In this document: piece by piece, positions 38,876-49,337 of the stretch
Position numbering within the stretch: position 1 is the stretch's first letter
Layout of the letters: every line of letters begins with the position of its first letter
NCBI GenBank assembly: GCA_019915135.1
Contig: JAHLMK010000003.1
Span: 806,001 to 870,000, forward strand
DNA: 64,000 nt
Source of the DNA: Strobilurus pachycystidiatus
Lineage: Eukaryota; Basidiomycota; Agaricomycetes; Agaricales; Physalacriaceae
Direction: 5' to 3'
Program-made: the position numbers and the translations under genes
The notes under the pieces: model-generated
Seen by the model: only the letters and a program-made list of their open reading frames with translations
Databases searched by the model: none
Told to the model about the DNA's origin: nothing

Positions 38876-39229
38876 AGAGTGCGTGCGAGCCGTCATTGTG
38901 TGAATGGAAGAGAGAGATTGCACAAGTGATGTGATGAGGAGGCAGGCTGGACTCACAGCATTGACAGCTACATAGTCTCCCGGAGGAGGAGGACCGTCGT
39001 CACTGATCGTTTGATTGATAGTCAATTGGAGGATTGACGGTTTGTTTCGATAAGAGTGCGTGCGAGCCGTCATTTGTGTGAAAGGAACTCGAGAGGTATT
39101 CCAAGTGATGTGATGAGGAGGCAGGCAAACCTGCAGCAGTGGAAAGATTTCGTCAGTGATTGTGTGATTGATAGTCAATCGGAGGATTGACGGTTTGTTT
39201 GAAACATACTTAGACTATGATGGCTGCCA
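38876..39229. repeat. Two-unit tandem duplication, period about 177 bp
   Basis: AGAGTGCGTGCGAGCCGTCA at 38876 recurs at 39053, and the following blocks (TGATGTGATGAGGAGGCAGG, GATTGATAGTCAATYGGAGG, ATTGACGGTTTGTTT) recur in the same order. Older, more diverged copies of parts lie upstream to 36.6 kb. Confidence 0.8.
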
Positions 39230-40276
39230 GTGGCGAGGTTTGGTGGAAGACTTGTGATCCAGGATGTCAAGGCCACGCAGCTAGCGCTGGGACGAAACAT
39301 GAGGTACGGACGGAAGCCTGAGAGCGGTCCCATCGTTTGGTGTGGGTAGATAGCCGTAGGTATGTACTCACTTGCCAATAGAGTGAAGATGTTCCGAGAT
39401 GATGCATATGCTAGTTTTCCTCGGTTGATGTCGAATCAATGGTATCTGCGGGTGTATAGCCGAGTCCGAGTCCGTATAAAGTGGCCATCTAAGAAGCCTT
39501 ATTGCCTACCTGTTGCGGAATCACCTCAAAACAACGTACGGACGCCGGACTGTCATATTGATATGGCACTGAGCGCAAGCCAAAGGGGAGAGTGGTCAGC
39601 AAAGGGAAGTGACAGAGTCTGGACGTTCACTTATGATTCGGAAGTCTTCGTCTGTGAAGTGTGAGAGCAATCCAGGTAGATGAATGGCCCGGCGTTACGG
39701 TATGGAAGATCTGGCACAGCTAAGTAGTGAAGAACGCGTATTAATAGGCAAGTGATAATTTACTCAAGAACTTACGGTGTGATTCGGGTCTCCTGGTCAT
39801 TGCTGTGTGTACGCAGAATGGGAATGGTGGCCGGGTCTCGGGCGGGGATATAGAACTCACTTGAGTCCTGCCGAGTGAAGGAGCTCGACTGAGGGTGTCA
39901 CTGTTAGCGGCGGATCTGAAGGACCAACTCGACTCGGAGCGTATCAAGTTATGTAGTCTTTACCCAGGATGGTCCAACTTAGTCTTCCCGGTTGCGAAGA
40001 TTGACACAAGTCGACAGCCAGCCGTCAAAAGAAATATTCAGTCGTGGACGGGCGAAGTAAGTTCCAAACCGTGACGGGGGAAACGTGGTCGACTGATCTC
40101 GGTCGAACGCGACTTGCTCTTGACTACCATCATGTTCAACTGACGACTGTCGCCGTCCCTTGTCGAAATCCCTTTGCCTGCATTCTTTTCTCTGACTTGC
40201 TAATACTCACCGTCACAAATGTAGGCTGTCAATCCACTTCCCTATTGCACACGATGTGTTGATCGATTCATTGCAG

Positions 40277-41678
40277 GCCCTTGCCGGACGAACGGCCCCG
40301 CCAGAGCGTCGCGAATCTGATTGGCAGATTCGAGCAGCAGACGAAGAAGGCGCCGCCGAGGACCTCGACCATCCTCACCGACGAGCCGCAGGAGAAACGG
40401 GAATGGCCGCCAAAGCCCAGCTCCGGGTCCGCGTCCGAGAGCAAGCCGCCACTGCTCAAGACCACCCCGTCCTGGGTCAAGCCGCCCTCTCAGCCCCAGA
40501 CGCCGCCAGCAGAGCCCGTGGTCGAACCCCCGACGCCTGTCTCGCCACCGACCCCGCCGCCTGAGCCAGTCATGCCCAAGTCGCCGCCGCCGTCGGCTGC
40601 TAGGAAGCCTACGCTAGCGACAGCTGCGAAGTCCCCAGTCAAACCACATCGCACAGCGACCGCACCGGCAAAGACGAAACCCGCTGCTATCGCCACCCCG
40701 CTCAAACCACAGCATACCGGCCAGTCCACCACCTCCAATCCCACCACCACCGCCACCTCTAGGCGCACGCCCAAGCCCACGGTCTCTACCCCAGCGCGTG
40801 CCAAAACCCCATCGACCCGCCCCAGCTTCGGCAGCGCAGTCCGTCCCAAGACGCCGTCCCGGCCCAAAACACCATCTACATCCGCATCGAGGCCCAAGAC
40901 GCCTGCGAGCGGGCTGTTCGCGCCGACCGCGGCATCGCTCGCGCGATCTCGCAACGCGCCGGCCGAGGCGACGCCCGTGCCGGTGAAGAAGGCTGTTATC
41001 ACGAGCGATCGGCTCACGAAGCCTACGGCGGCGTCGATGCAGAAGGCGAGGGCGACCACTACGCCGACACCAGTGAGAGGGAAGCCCGGTGCGGCGCGTG
41101 GCGGGAAGGCGGCGGTGGGTACGGGTACGGGTGGTGTGAAGAAGAAGGTGGCGGCAGCTGCTGTTGGTGCAGGTGCAGGTGTAGGTGTTGGGGCTGCTGC
41201 TCTGGCTGCGAGTGAGGCGGCTGAGATCCCGGATGAGATACTTTCGGAGCCGGAACACGTTGTTGAGCAGGAGCATGTTGCTGAGGAGGAGCATGGTGCC
41301 GAAGAGCACGTCGAGGAGCAGCCTCATCAGGAACCTGTCGAAGAGCATCATGAGGAACACGTCGAGGAGCAGCACGAGGAACCTGTCGAGGAACACGTCG
41401 AGGAGCACGCCGTCGAGGAACACGTCGAGGAGGCCGATCATGTCGAAGAGACGGAACAGACACACCTTGACGAGGCCCCTGCTCCTCCACCAAAGTCTCC
41501 CAGTCCGCCACCAAAGTCTCCTTCTCCCGTTCACGAGGAAGAGGAAGAGAGCGAGAAAACCCCCATCGCCGAGAACAACGACATCGAGAACATCATGAAC
41601 CTCCTCGAGCCCAAGTCCCGCCCCGTCAGCATCATCAGCATCCCCGACGAGGTCAGCGATATACCCGATGAAGAATGA
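40277..41678 (+). CDS. Low-complexity Pro/Ala/Lys- then Glu/His-rich protein, 5' end unresolved
   Basis: The main exon starts after TTGCAG at 40276 and runs to TGA at 41676-41678, about 467 residues. It opens with PLPDERPRQSVANLIGRFEQ, a short motif at the N-terminus of many Agaricomycete low-complexity proteins as I recall them. It then has Thr-Pro and Ser-Pro repeats (RPKTPSRPKTPSTSASRPKT), an Ala/Gly/Val block (AAAAVGAGAGVGVGAAALAA), and an acidic repeat of EEHVEEQ/EEPVEEH units (41270-41450). The first exon carrying the ATG must lie upstream of 40277 but I could not fix it; the splice phase requires two bases from it. Probably disordered and possibly a cytoskeletal or scaffold protein, but no function is supported. 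Confidence 0.6.
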
Positions 41679-41886
41679 AGGAATTGGAACGAAATGGATC
41701 TGGAACAATTGTATATACTAATCCCGGTACGTTCCAACAGTTCTCTCCTGTAAAGGACGAGGAGCTAATGAATTGGGCCGCGTAGCATTGTTTTCTTTTT
41801 TTCCGTCTCCGTAGTCTAGATTCTGGTGGTTCTTTCTACTTACTTACCTACTTACCTACCTACCTGTTTTGCATCAATGCTTTCTC

Positions 41887-42230
41887 TTAGTTATACACAT
41901 CAATGGAATGGCGTCTCGATTTTGTGAGATTATGGTCGCTGACAGTGGCCGCTGAGCTTCTGGTGAGCTCTTTCTCCGTGAGACGTTCGTCACTGATATT
42001 GTATCTATAGCGCGAGTCTCGCATACCGTTGTCGTCAAGTATCTGACCCAGGTCGTCCCTTGTGCCAGTGGAATTGTGGACCCAGAAGCTCGCCGCGATA
42101 GTGTTGGAATGCTTCACGGGCGCATCCTCGCTGGCAGCGAAGACATGAATCGTCGTATTGAAATTTTGGCGGTACGTGTGTGCGGAGCCAATTGTTGAGT
42201 ACGGCGTAGGCTGGCATCACGATAATCTCG
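41887..42230 (-). pseudogene. 3' fragment of an unknown minus-strand gene
   Basis: Sequence reading VMPAYAVLNNWLRTH, then a 46-base intron (GTACCG...TGCCAG) and DAPVKHSNTIAASFWVHNST with a Lys/Arg/Ser-rich tail to TAA at 41887. No upstream exon is found before 42230, where a short repeat (ACTTACTTACTTACC, 42249-42264) also seen at 41840-41868 begins. Likely the remaining end of a gene damaged by local duplication; family not recognised. Confidence 0.25.
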
Positions 42231-42514
42231 CCTCGAGTGGGGTCCTTTTTACTTACTTACTTACCTGTCATGCATCAATATTTCTATCACTTACACATCG
42301 GCATAACGGTCACGTCTGTGGAATGTAGTCAGGCTATGTTCTCTGGCTGGAAAGCTAATCTCATCGTTTCTATGACTCGGAGACGTCGTCGCTGTCTGCG
42401 ACTCTCTGTTGGTATTTGTATCTCTTGCTGTCACTTCTCGAGTTTCGTCCCGATTCAACGATATTTGCAACCAAATGACATACGAAAACGCTGCCGGTTC
42501 AAGATCCAAATGGC

Positions 42515-44460
42515 TCACTTATCCGCCTCCCAAGGGCTATACCTGATGTGTCCCTCGTTGCTCAGTGTCCTCCAATCCATCACAGCCATCCGCCGGCACG
42601 GAGAGTCTCCCATGGGTAGACGAGTAGCCATCGGAATCCCAGCCTTGCAGCGCATATCTTCTAAGACCTGCGCGTACTCGTCGAGATCCTGGTAATGTTC
42701 CAGCGGTCGCAGATCCATTTTGACGGGGGTGCGCATCAAGTCCATATCCCTGACCAGTCGATGGTCGTGGTCCATGTTGGATTGCATGATACTGCGAGTG
42801 ACGTAGGAGAAGAAGTACAGGTCGCGGGACGAGGTCATTGTGCCCATAATCACTGCCAGAGCGATCAGCGTATGAAGCACTCTGGATGGCAGAAAACGCT
42901 TACGCCTCCGAGTCTGCTCCTCGCGACTGACTGCGCATATATCTCGATGGCGAGCTGTCCAGTCAGCTTTCTGGCATTGACGCGAGCAGTAGTAGTAGAA
43001 ACTACATCCTGCGCATTTCTTCAACGGACGCGCAGGATGAATATCGAGGTTTGGGCACTAGTAAACTACAAGTGTCAGATGTTATCCAGCGAGAGCATCA
43101 CAAAACACACCGAATGGGAGTCGCATATTGTCACCGGATATTCCTGGTATTGCTTGTAGAGTTGACCCATTTCTTCGAGCCGAGACTGAAAGTTCCTGTA
43201 TGTCTCCGATGAGAGAAGAGCATCCGTAGTGTAGTAGGACCGTGGGATGATATCCCGTAGCGCAGATTTGAGAACGGAATGGTATATGGTATATGGCGCC
43301 AGAATCATCAAGTACTTCCCCATCGTGTCGATGTATATCTTCTGCAAGTTGGCATCGTAGGCGTCCACATGCTCAAAGAGGATGGATTGTACACGGAAGA
43401 GGCTGAGGAGGGCTTTTCCGTCAAACACCTGCTTGGCCAAGGGAGCGCCAAAAATCGTGATAAGACGGTCAATGTGATTATATGCCGCTAAGACGCAGTG
43501 GGCAGTCAAGGAGAGGATAGCTCGTTTCCCCGAAAGTTCCGGCTTCGACTTGTCGATTTTTCGCAATACGGGGGAGGTAGAAACGGCAATCAATACTTGA
43601 CACGTCCACCGGACATGCCCCGCGTGCAACAATCCGTCAGTGATGCGCTTTTCTGTAAGCGGGAAGATCATGGCGCGGTAAGCATTGGTGAGGAGACCGA
43701 GCCCCAAATTGAACTCGTCAAGGGGTATGCCCCTCCTCTTTACGAGGTCAAGACCTTCGACAATGACGAATTGAAAGATAGGAATGAGCTGAGTGGGATC
43801 GCACAGGCCATCATAGAGCTCCTGAGCAACGGGCGGTAATTTGGGCCGATCGTGCTTGATCAAAAAATACATCGCCTGGAAGCACTGGGATATGACCTGC
43901 CTTCGCGAGGACGGAGAAGGACACGAGCTTTCGAAAAGAAGGGAAGGGATCTGGTTCGCAGCCATGAATATCGAAGTGCCGTCGGGTGTTGTCGCTTTCT
44001 GGGATACGTACTCCTTGTAGACGGAGGGGTGGAGGCGCTCGTTGCAGAAATGCGCGATAAGAGTAGCTGCCACCTCGGCAAAGTTTCGTTTGAACTCTCC
44101 TTCGCGGCCGGGAGTGATGATGTTTGTGATGATGTAGTCGATCCAGGCAGTCATGTATTTGACAAGTCTGACGACGACTCTGCTTGCCTCGGTAGCAAAC
44201 GGTGACCCAGGGATGTTGCTAGAGGCTTTACGCAGTAAACCTGCAGAAATACTGGCATCGAGAGCATTCATAGCCTCGTAGGCGACGTTCAGCGAGTCAT
44301 TCGGGTCATCGGATGGCAGTGATGCTCCTTCGGCTGGGATTGGAATATTTTTGATTTGGAGGAGGTTGTCCGAAAATCGTTGGAAAGCAGAGCGGTTGTG
44401 GACGGCGCGCCTGCCCAAATCCATCAGAGCATCCTGATCGAGTCCTTTCGACGCCGCCAT
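42515..44460 (-). CDS. MYND zinc-finger protein
   Basis: Two exons (43111-44460 and 42515-43057) give 630 residues. The first ~450 are mostly helical without a recognisable domain (MAASKGLDQDALMDLGRRAV; later GAPLAKQVFDGKALLSLFRV). The second exon begins at the zinc finger: CPNLDIHPARPLKKCAGCSF, YYYCSRQCQKADW, HRDIC, giving the Cys4-Cys2-His-Cys ligand set of a MYND domain, a protein-interaction finger. About 140 residues follow. Basidiomycetes have many such proteins of this size with the finger near the C-terminus; their roles are largely unknown. The intron lies just ahead of the finger. Confidence 0.85.
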
Positions 44461-44715
44461 TGAGAGAAAAACGCTGGAGCTTGTTAGTAGGTAGATTACT
44501 GGATAATGAGCTGGACATGCATGTAATTCACGGTTCTGCTGTGGGTGACGAGGAACAAGTTACTGTATGTACACTATCATTACCTCTTGAACGGGTTAAA
44601 ACCGGTCCGATGTCCCGGTCCTTACTTTTCTCTCGTCGACTCTCTGACTCAAGCCTCGACTTCATCTTGGTTTCGAACAAGGCCGTAATAACTCCTCACT
44701 ATCAGTGTCTCTACC

Positions 44716-44850
44716 ATGACTACACGACCAGACTCTTTTACGCCTGCTTTGCTTATCTTGGACATGCAGACCGACTTCTGTCCGCCGGTACGCCGTCTAC
44801 TTACGACTTCCAAGGTACTCGCAGTTGGGAGCCACATCGAATAACAAAAC
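44716..44850 (+). pseudogene. Truncated isochorismatase-type cysteine hydrolase
   Basis: ATG at 44716 gives MTTRPDSFTPALLILDMQTD then FCPP, the N-terminus of isochorismatase-family hydrolases including the catalytic Asp of the LILDMQ motif. The frame reaches LAVGSHIE and stops at once, where the family would continue LAVxGGxxI. The Lys and Cys catalytic segments (about 150 residues further) are absent before the DUF6535 gene end at 45026. A gene truncated by rearrangement is the simplest view. Confidence 0.55.
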
Positions 44851-45025
44851 GGATCATGTGCTGTATGTGGCGGTCATGACACCCTTCATCAACGTACTTA
44901 TCTCATATTCTTCCTCCGCGACGCGCATCGCACGCCGAAAGACTTTCATCCAATACATATTATTTGCTGTGACGGCCCCTTGGACCACTCACTCTACTCC
45001 TCAGGCGGCGTCGTTTGATTCGGAA

Positions 45026-45979
45026 TCATCCCTTCGGCTTCAGCATCTGGACGGTAGTGTATTTCGGTCCAAGCTCGAGTCGAAACGACAGCAGAATGGG
45101 TAACTCACCATTCTCACAATCTGCGCCTGGCGCGGGCACGGCCAAATGTGTAGACTGTGTAGCTTTCTCCAGGTCCTTCATGAATCTCTGCAACTGGGTT
45201 TTGAATTTATCGTTTGAAGCAAGTCCTTTCAGACGAGCATCCAATGAAACAGGCTCCGAATCTGGGAGCCGGACCACTTTTCCGCCAAAGAAGTTGTCCA
45301 GTGGGAAGGCCACATTCGAGTCCTCCGTGGCTGAATCATGATTTAGGTACCAGCTATGTATGGGTTTGAGGTAGGAGATGAGGGAATCCCATATTAGGGA
45401 CGGACAGTGAGTGTCTTTGAGAAGGTCAATGAAGCGAGACAGGAACTGACAGTAGTCTGTCGGGGGACGCGGCCAGCGGCCTGGCAGAGTCTCCTCGGGC
45501 CAGTGATCGATCAATGCCAAGGCCATTTGAAGGAAGTTTCGGGGTTGACAAATATACTCCAGAAATTCCTCTCGCAATGCCGTCGACGTGATTGTGTGGC
45601 AAGCCGCGACAGAACTCCGCACAAGGTGTACGCGATAGGTTACCGGGTCTGTCTCCGTAGTGAGGAAGATCTCGGTAAGGATCCCCAGCCAGTTGTCGTC
45701 AATGAAAAGACGATATGCTTCGTCGCAACCTGCCTTCAAAGCATCGGCCATCAGGCTCATTGTTGAACGCTGCAGGACGAGGGTAGGGCAATGATAGTCG
45801 TGTTCAGGGAAATGATGCTGCTGCTCAGTGAAAACCTTCCAGCGGTGATGTTCGAAGTCTGGAATCTCTGACATGAGACGCAGAGGAACCTGAAGTACTC
45901 GACGAAGGGATGGATACTGTAGCTCGCCGCCGGGGCCTGTGCGGCCCTTTGCACAGATCTGGTAAAGCTCCACAATTGG
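45026..45979 (-). pseudogene. DUF6535 gene copy 2, 3' part, cut off by the transposon
   Basis: This reads on the minus strand from the left target duplication (45971-45979): PIVELYQ, then YPSLRRVLQVPLRLMSE, collinear with residues in the last third of the intact copy at 13.7 kb. It stays open to the stop at 45026-45028, a little beyond the point where the intact copy ends. The end of the transposon happens to supply an ATG (MGRSL) in frame, so a short chimeric protein could be made. Its 5' part lies at 58,264-60,487. Confidence 0.88.
45971..45979. repeat. Left 9-bp target-site duplication
   Basis: CACAATTGG, identical to 58264-58272, directly abutting the element end. Confidence 0.93.
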
Positions 45980-46021
45980 CAGACTCCTTCCCATTCGCTA
46001 TAACACCCAGCAAAGTCATCC
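45980..46021. repeat. Left terminal inverted repeat
   Basis: Inverted partner of 58222-58263. It includes the motif CGCTATAACACC (45996-46007). Confidence 0.93.
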
Positions 46022-46086
46022 TAAATCCTGTAGCGAAATACTCAGTCCTAAATAATATCCCCTAAATGAGTTTTTGTACTGACACT

Positions 46087-46165
46087 GACATGATTCGAAC
46101 CCTTGCTTGATCATTTGATGGTATTATATAATCGAAACCTTAATGACTTTGCTAAGGTGTTATAG
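46087..46165. repeat. Left subterminal inverted repeat
   Basis: About 78 bases match, inverted, 58079-58157 with roughly six differences (core ATATAATCGAAACCTTAATG). It ends in the same GGTGTTATAGCG motif as the terminus but in the opposite orientation, so each end of the element is itself an inverted pair. Confidence 0.85.
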
Positions 46166-46643
46166 CGACTGGCATAACATGTCCCCTTCCGCTTGGCTTG
46201 TTTGGCATCGTCGCGGCTGACCCTCTGGCCCCCGCCCATCTGCACTCCCTGTTCCTTGCCACTTTTGTATCTCAAACCTCTATCAATGACATTGTATCAT
46301 GAAATCATATCCTGTGTTTGCATATTAACTACTTAGGCCGAGTAATTATTGTGTTGAGTAGAATGTTGGACACACAAGTCGGAACTCGGGACCCGATTTG
46401 GAACTTGGTGCACTCGCAAGGCGGTCGCAACGGTTTATGGCATTCATCCACACGGAGCCGAACAAAAATGAGAATAAGTCTAAGTATGATCCGAGGCATG
46501 TGTACAAGTCAATTAACGCACGGGTAGAGGACGGATGAATGCTGCAGCGGGTGATACAGCAAGTGATGCAGCACTGAGGAATGCGCAAGGTGACCAAACA
46601 CGGCACAACAGGTCCGACAAGTTATGCCAGTCGCTATAACACC
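46156..46643. mobile_element. Nested MITE-like insertion, 488 bp
   Basis: It is bounded by a perfect 23-bp inverted repeat, GGTGTTATAGCGACTGGCAT plus AAC, at 46156-46178 and 46621-46643. Comparison with the right end of the host element, where GGTGTTAT runs almost straight into the GCTTAGTCCTCTTATTCGAT block, shows that about 470 bases are extra on the left. No protein frame is seen inside. The exact boundary and target duplication are unclear because the flank shares the repeat. Confidence 0.65.
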
Positions 46644-47050
46644 TGAGGGCTCTGCTTAGTCCTCTTATTCGATCAGGCCCTCTTCGAAGTCTTCGCTGCC
46701 TCGACTGACAGGAGATGGCAACCAGGTACGTGGAAGTCGCGACCGGCAAATCAAAGTCGGGAAGAAAGGACCGGGTGCCGACGTCAGCCCGCCTGACTGA
46801 CGAAAGCGGTCAGCGCGCCTAGACCATCAAATCTCGATGCTAGGCCCTTGATGCCAACAGCTTGCCTTCTTTTCTCGCCTCCACCTCTGCCATGTCAAGC
46901 TGGACATTTACAGAAACTGTTGTCGCTCAGCGCTGTTCGCGCGACGACGTCGGTCCCTCCATTGATATCACACCGGAACTCTTGAGTCCGATAGGTACGT
47001 CCGTCAACACTTAAAGCAACATTTGGCGCAGGACTCGGACTTCATTCCTC

Positions 47051-48817
47051 ATGGCTGTCAGAAGCACTCGCATTGATACCCAGGACTCCCGTCGCGCCGG
47101 CCGACCTGGACCATACACCAGCTCCGCCTCGCCGAGCGCCAGATCTATAGGTCTAGAGGAACCAACAGGCGCCCTGGACCGCTATCTCATCACCGCCTAT
47201 CTTGATGCGCAAGACAAGAACCTCCTTCCCAGTTACCATCGTGGGACTCTCAAAGTAAGGAAGGATTTGCGGTGCGTATTCTGTGCCTACTCCTTTGCTC
47301 CACCTAACGCTTCATCAGGCCTATCAAAGCATTCGGCAACGGTACCGGTCAGGAACTCGGACCTGGCGCCATTGACGAGTACCTCAAGACGGAGGGCAAG
47401 ATCTACTACTGCGGTCATGCTGCCTGCCCGGGGAACGACCTGAATCAGTGCCGCCTGAAGGTATATGCCAACCACATGGTGGACGGCTCTGTACGCGGCG
47501 GTGTCCTGGCTGCAGTCACCCACGACTGCCGGTTCTATAGTAAGTGAGCTGATGACTTCTACTGTTAACGGCTCATCCATTGGTCTAGCTATACTCAAAA
47601 GGGCAGCGCAACACGACTTGGATGATTATCGGAAGAAGTACGATGCGCAGGTTGCACAATACCTGCAAGACAAACTCGGCACTCGAGACGCTGCTCCTCA
47701 AGACGGTGTCCGCCAAGAGGACATTATTGACATCAGCGACGATGAGCGTTCAGCTCCCAAGACCACGCCTACCCGCCCCAAAAGAGAGTCCGGCCTCCCT
47801 ACTCCTCCCTCGTCTCAACCCAAGATTGAAGTAATCGACATTGACGATGACGACCTTGACGATGACGACCAACCACCTCGCAAACGTCGCAAGATTGAGA
47901 CACGGACCTTTCGCGATAGGGTTGCTTTGAAACAGGGCGGTGCGCTCTCCATTGGCGGGACTTGCTCTGTCCGACCTCTCGGACCCGTCATTGACGGCCA
48001 CCGCACATTGCGATACGACCAGTTCCTCGCTGGCATTCAAGACATTGGTAAGATTCCTTGATTATGCTCTCAACGGCGCTAATTGACTGTAGATTATGGC
48101 TTGATATCGATGGTCAAATTTTTGGCCGCCTCAAAGGACAAAGGTATTACTGTTCCCTCTTTCTGGCGTGGTGCTCTTCTGACGCTGCGTAGACTTTATC
48201 CATCCGTCATCGCCGCAAGGTCAATGTACAATCCTCCGCCCTTATGCAGGCAAACTGGCGACGACCTTCTCCTGGTACATGAATCCAGGCACTGTCATGA
48301 CCTTCGTGCGCTACCTTACATCCACGCTGGGAGTTACACCGGAGGCCGCTGTCAAGCTTTTTCGAAACGCCTTCAAGTGCAATATCTGCGAGCGCATCTT
48401 CTCGTCAACTGGTTTTATTCAGCATATCCATCGCGACGCTGATGGAGGAGAATACTGCTCCCATTCAGAGGAGCTACTCAGAGGTGGGCCTATTGGACTT
48501 GTAAAACTCCCTCGCTCATCTCTCGCCCAGTTGATATGCCTAGCATTCCTGCGGCGGCACCCAGATTGAAAGCGCGCACTGGTGGACCACCAAAGATGCA
48601 AATCGTCGAGGTTCCTGATGATGCGGTCACCGTCGCGCTAACATTGTGGAACTCTCATGTAGGGATACCGTCCGACGTCTGGGCAGTTATCAGTACGGGC
48701 TCTGTCACCTGTTCTGAGTGCAGCTTTGTTCGAACTCAGTCCGCCCACGACGGACATCTTGTTGACGGACGCTGTGTGGATTCGGGGCCCGGGAGAGGTG
48801 TACATGATTTCTCCTAG
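47051..48817 (+). CDS. C2H2 zinc-finger nuclear protein carried by the transposon
   Basis: Six exons (47051-47271, 47319-47539, 47589-48047, 48093-48143, 48193-48483, 48531-48817) give 509 residues. It holds a Cys/His cluster YYCGHAACPGNDLNQC; two hydrophobic-acidic patches of SUMO-interaction type, EDIIDISDDE and IEVIDIDDDD; a nuclear localisation signal PPRKRRKIE; a C2H2 finger CNICERIFSSTGFIQHIHRD with a nearby EYC; and a last Cys pair VTCSECSF. An additional upstream exon from ATG 46892 (MSSWTFTETVV, donor at 46995) is possible, but I could not join it in phase. The role is unknown: binding to element DNA or to sumoylated chromatin proteins would fit the motifs. Its final exon has a decayed duplicate downstream. 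Confidence 0.75.
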
Positions 48818-48932
48818 CATTGCTTACCTGTTGTCTGATTCTTTTGCTACAGACCATTTGCACGTAAATTATCACACGGCTTATAGATAGAATCATAAGA
48901 ACAAGAATTTGTATTGAACGTGTAATTAGATT

Positions 48933-49090
48933 GAGATGCCCAAGATCCCGGAAGACGCATCATCCTAGAAGGTCCAGAAGACGCACTTGCTGTTGCGCTA
49001 ACGTTGTGAAACTCCCATATAGGCGTACCGGTAGATGTCTGGGCGGTGGTCCGTACTGAGCTAGCTACATGCTTAGAATGCGGCCTCATT
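48933..49090 (+). pseudogene. Decayed duplicate of the last exon of the zinc-finger gene
   Basis: The stretch aligns with about 48,575-48,730, for example TTGCGCTAACGTTGTGAAACT against TCGCGCTAACATTGTGGAACT, and GATGTCTGGGCGGTGGTCCG against GACGTCTGGGCAGTTATCAG. In-frame stops and small gaps show it no longer codes. Confidence 0.7.
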
Positions 49091-49337
49091 TGAATGCCCG
49101 CTGCTCACATTGTGCATCTTGAATTCCTCAAGGGATATGCACGCGGTCTAAGCTGCTCTGGGTGACCATGCGGGTCATGGACTTCATTCCTCGAGGCGTC
49201 CACCCAGCTAAATAAAAGCAAGGTGTCGTGCCGAGTGCAAGTACTTGACCTTACTTTCAGCATTTTCTCTTATTGCATCCATTCAAGGTAGGTTGCTTCA
49301 AGTATTCCAGATCAGTGTACTGAAAGACGCAGTAACC

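Larger units (their letters stand above)
35570..40276. other. Gene-poor, repeat-rich stretch
   Basis: No convincing gene on either strand. The stretch is built of partly diverged copies of short blocks: TGATGTGATGAGG, CGTCAGTGATTGTTTGATAG and GACGGTTATAC recur at 36.6, 37.7, 38.1, 38.6, 38.9 and 39.1 kb. A 25-bp string starting GAACGCCTTTGATCTCGGGG occurs exactly at 37698 and 38016. G-rich (about 35710, 37325) and ATGTAC (about 37590) microsatellites are also present. The last ~300 bases hold the unresolved 5' exon(s) of the next gene. Confidence 0.55.

Noticed and set aside
40614..41708. Long minus-strand frames opposite the low-complexity gene
   Set aside because: They mirror the repeats of the plus-strand gene and have no domain or start context.
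46892..46994. First exon of the zinc-finger gene (MSSWTFTETVVAQ...)
   Set aside because: It looks coding, but no acceptor joins it in phase to the exon at 47051, so it is mentioned only as a possibility.
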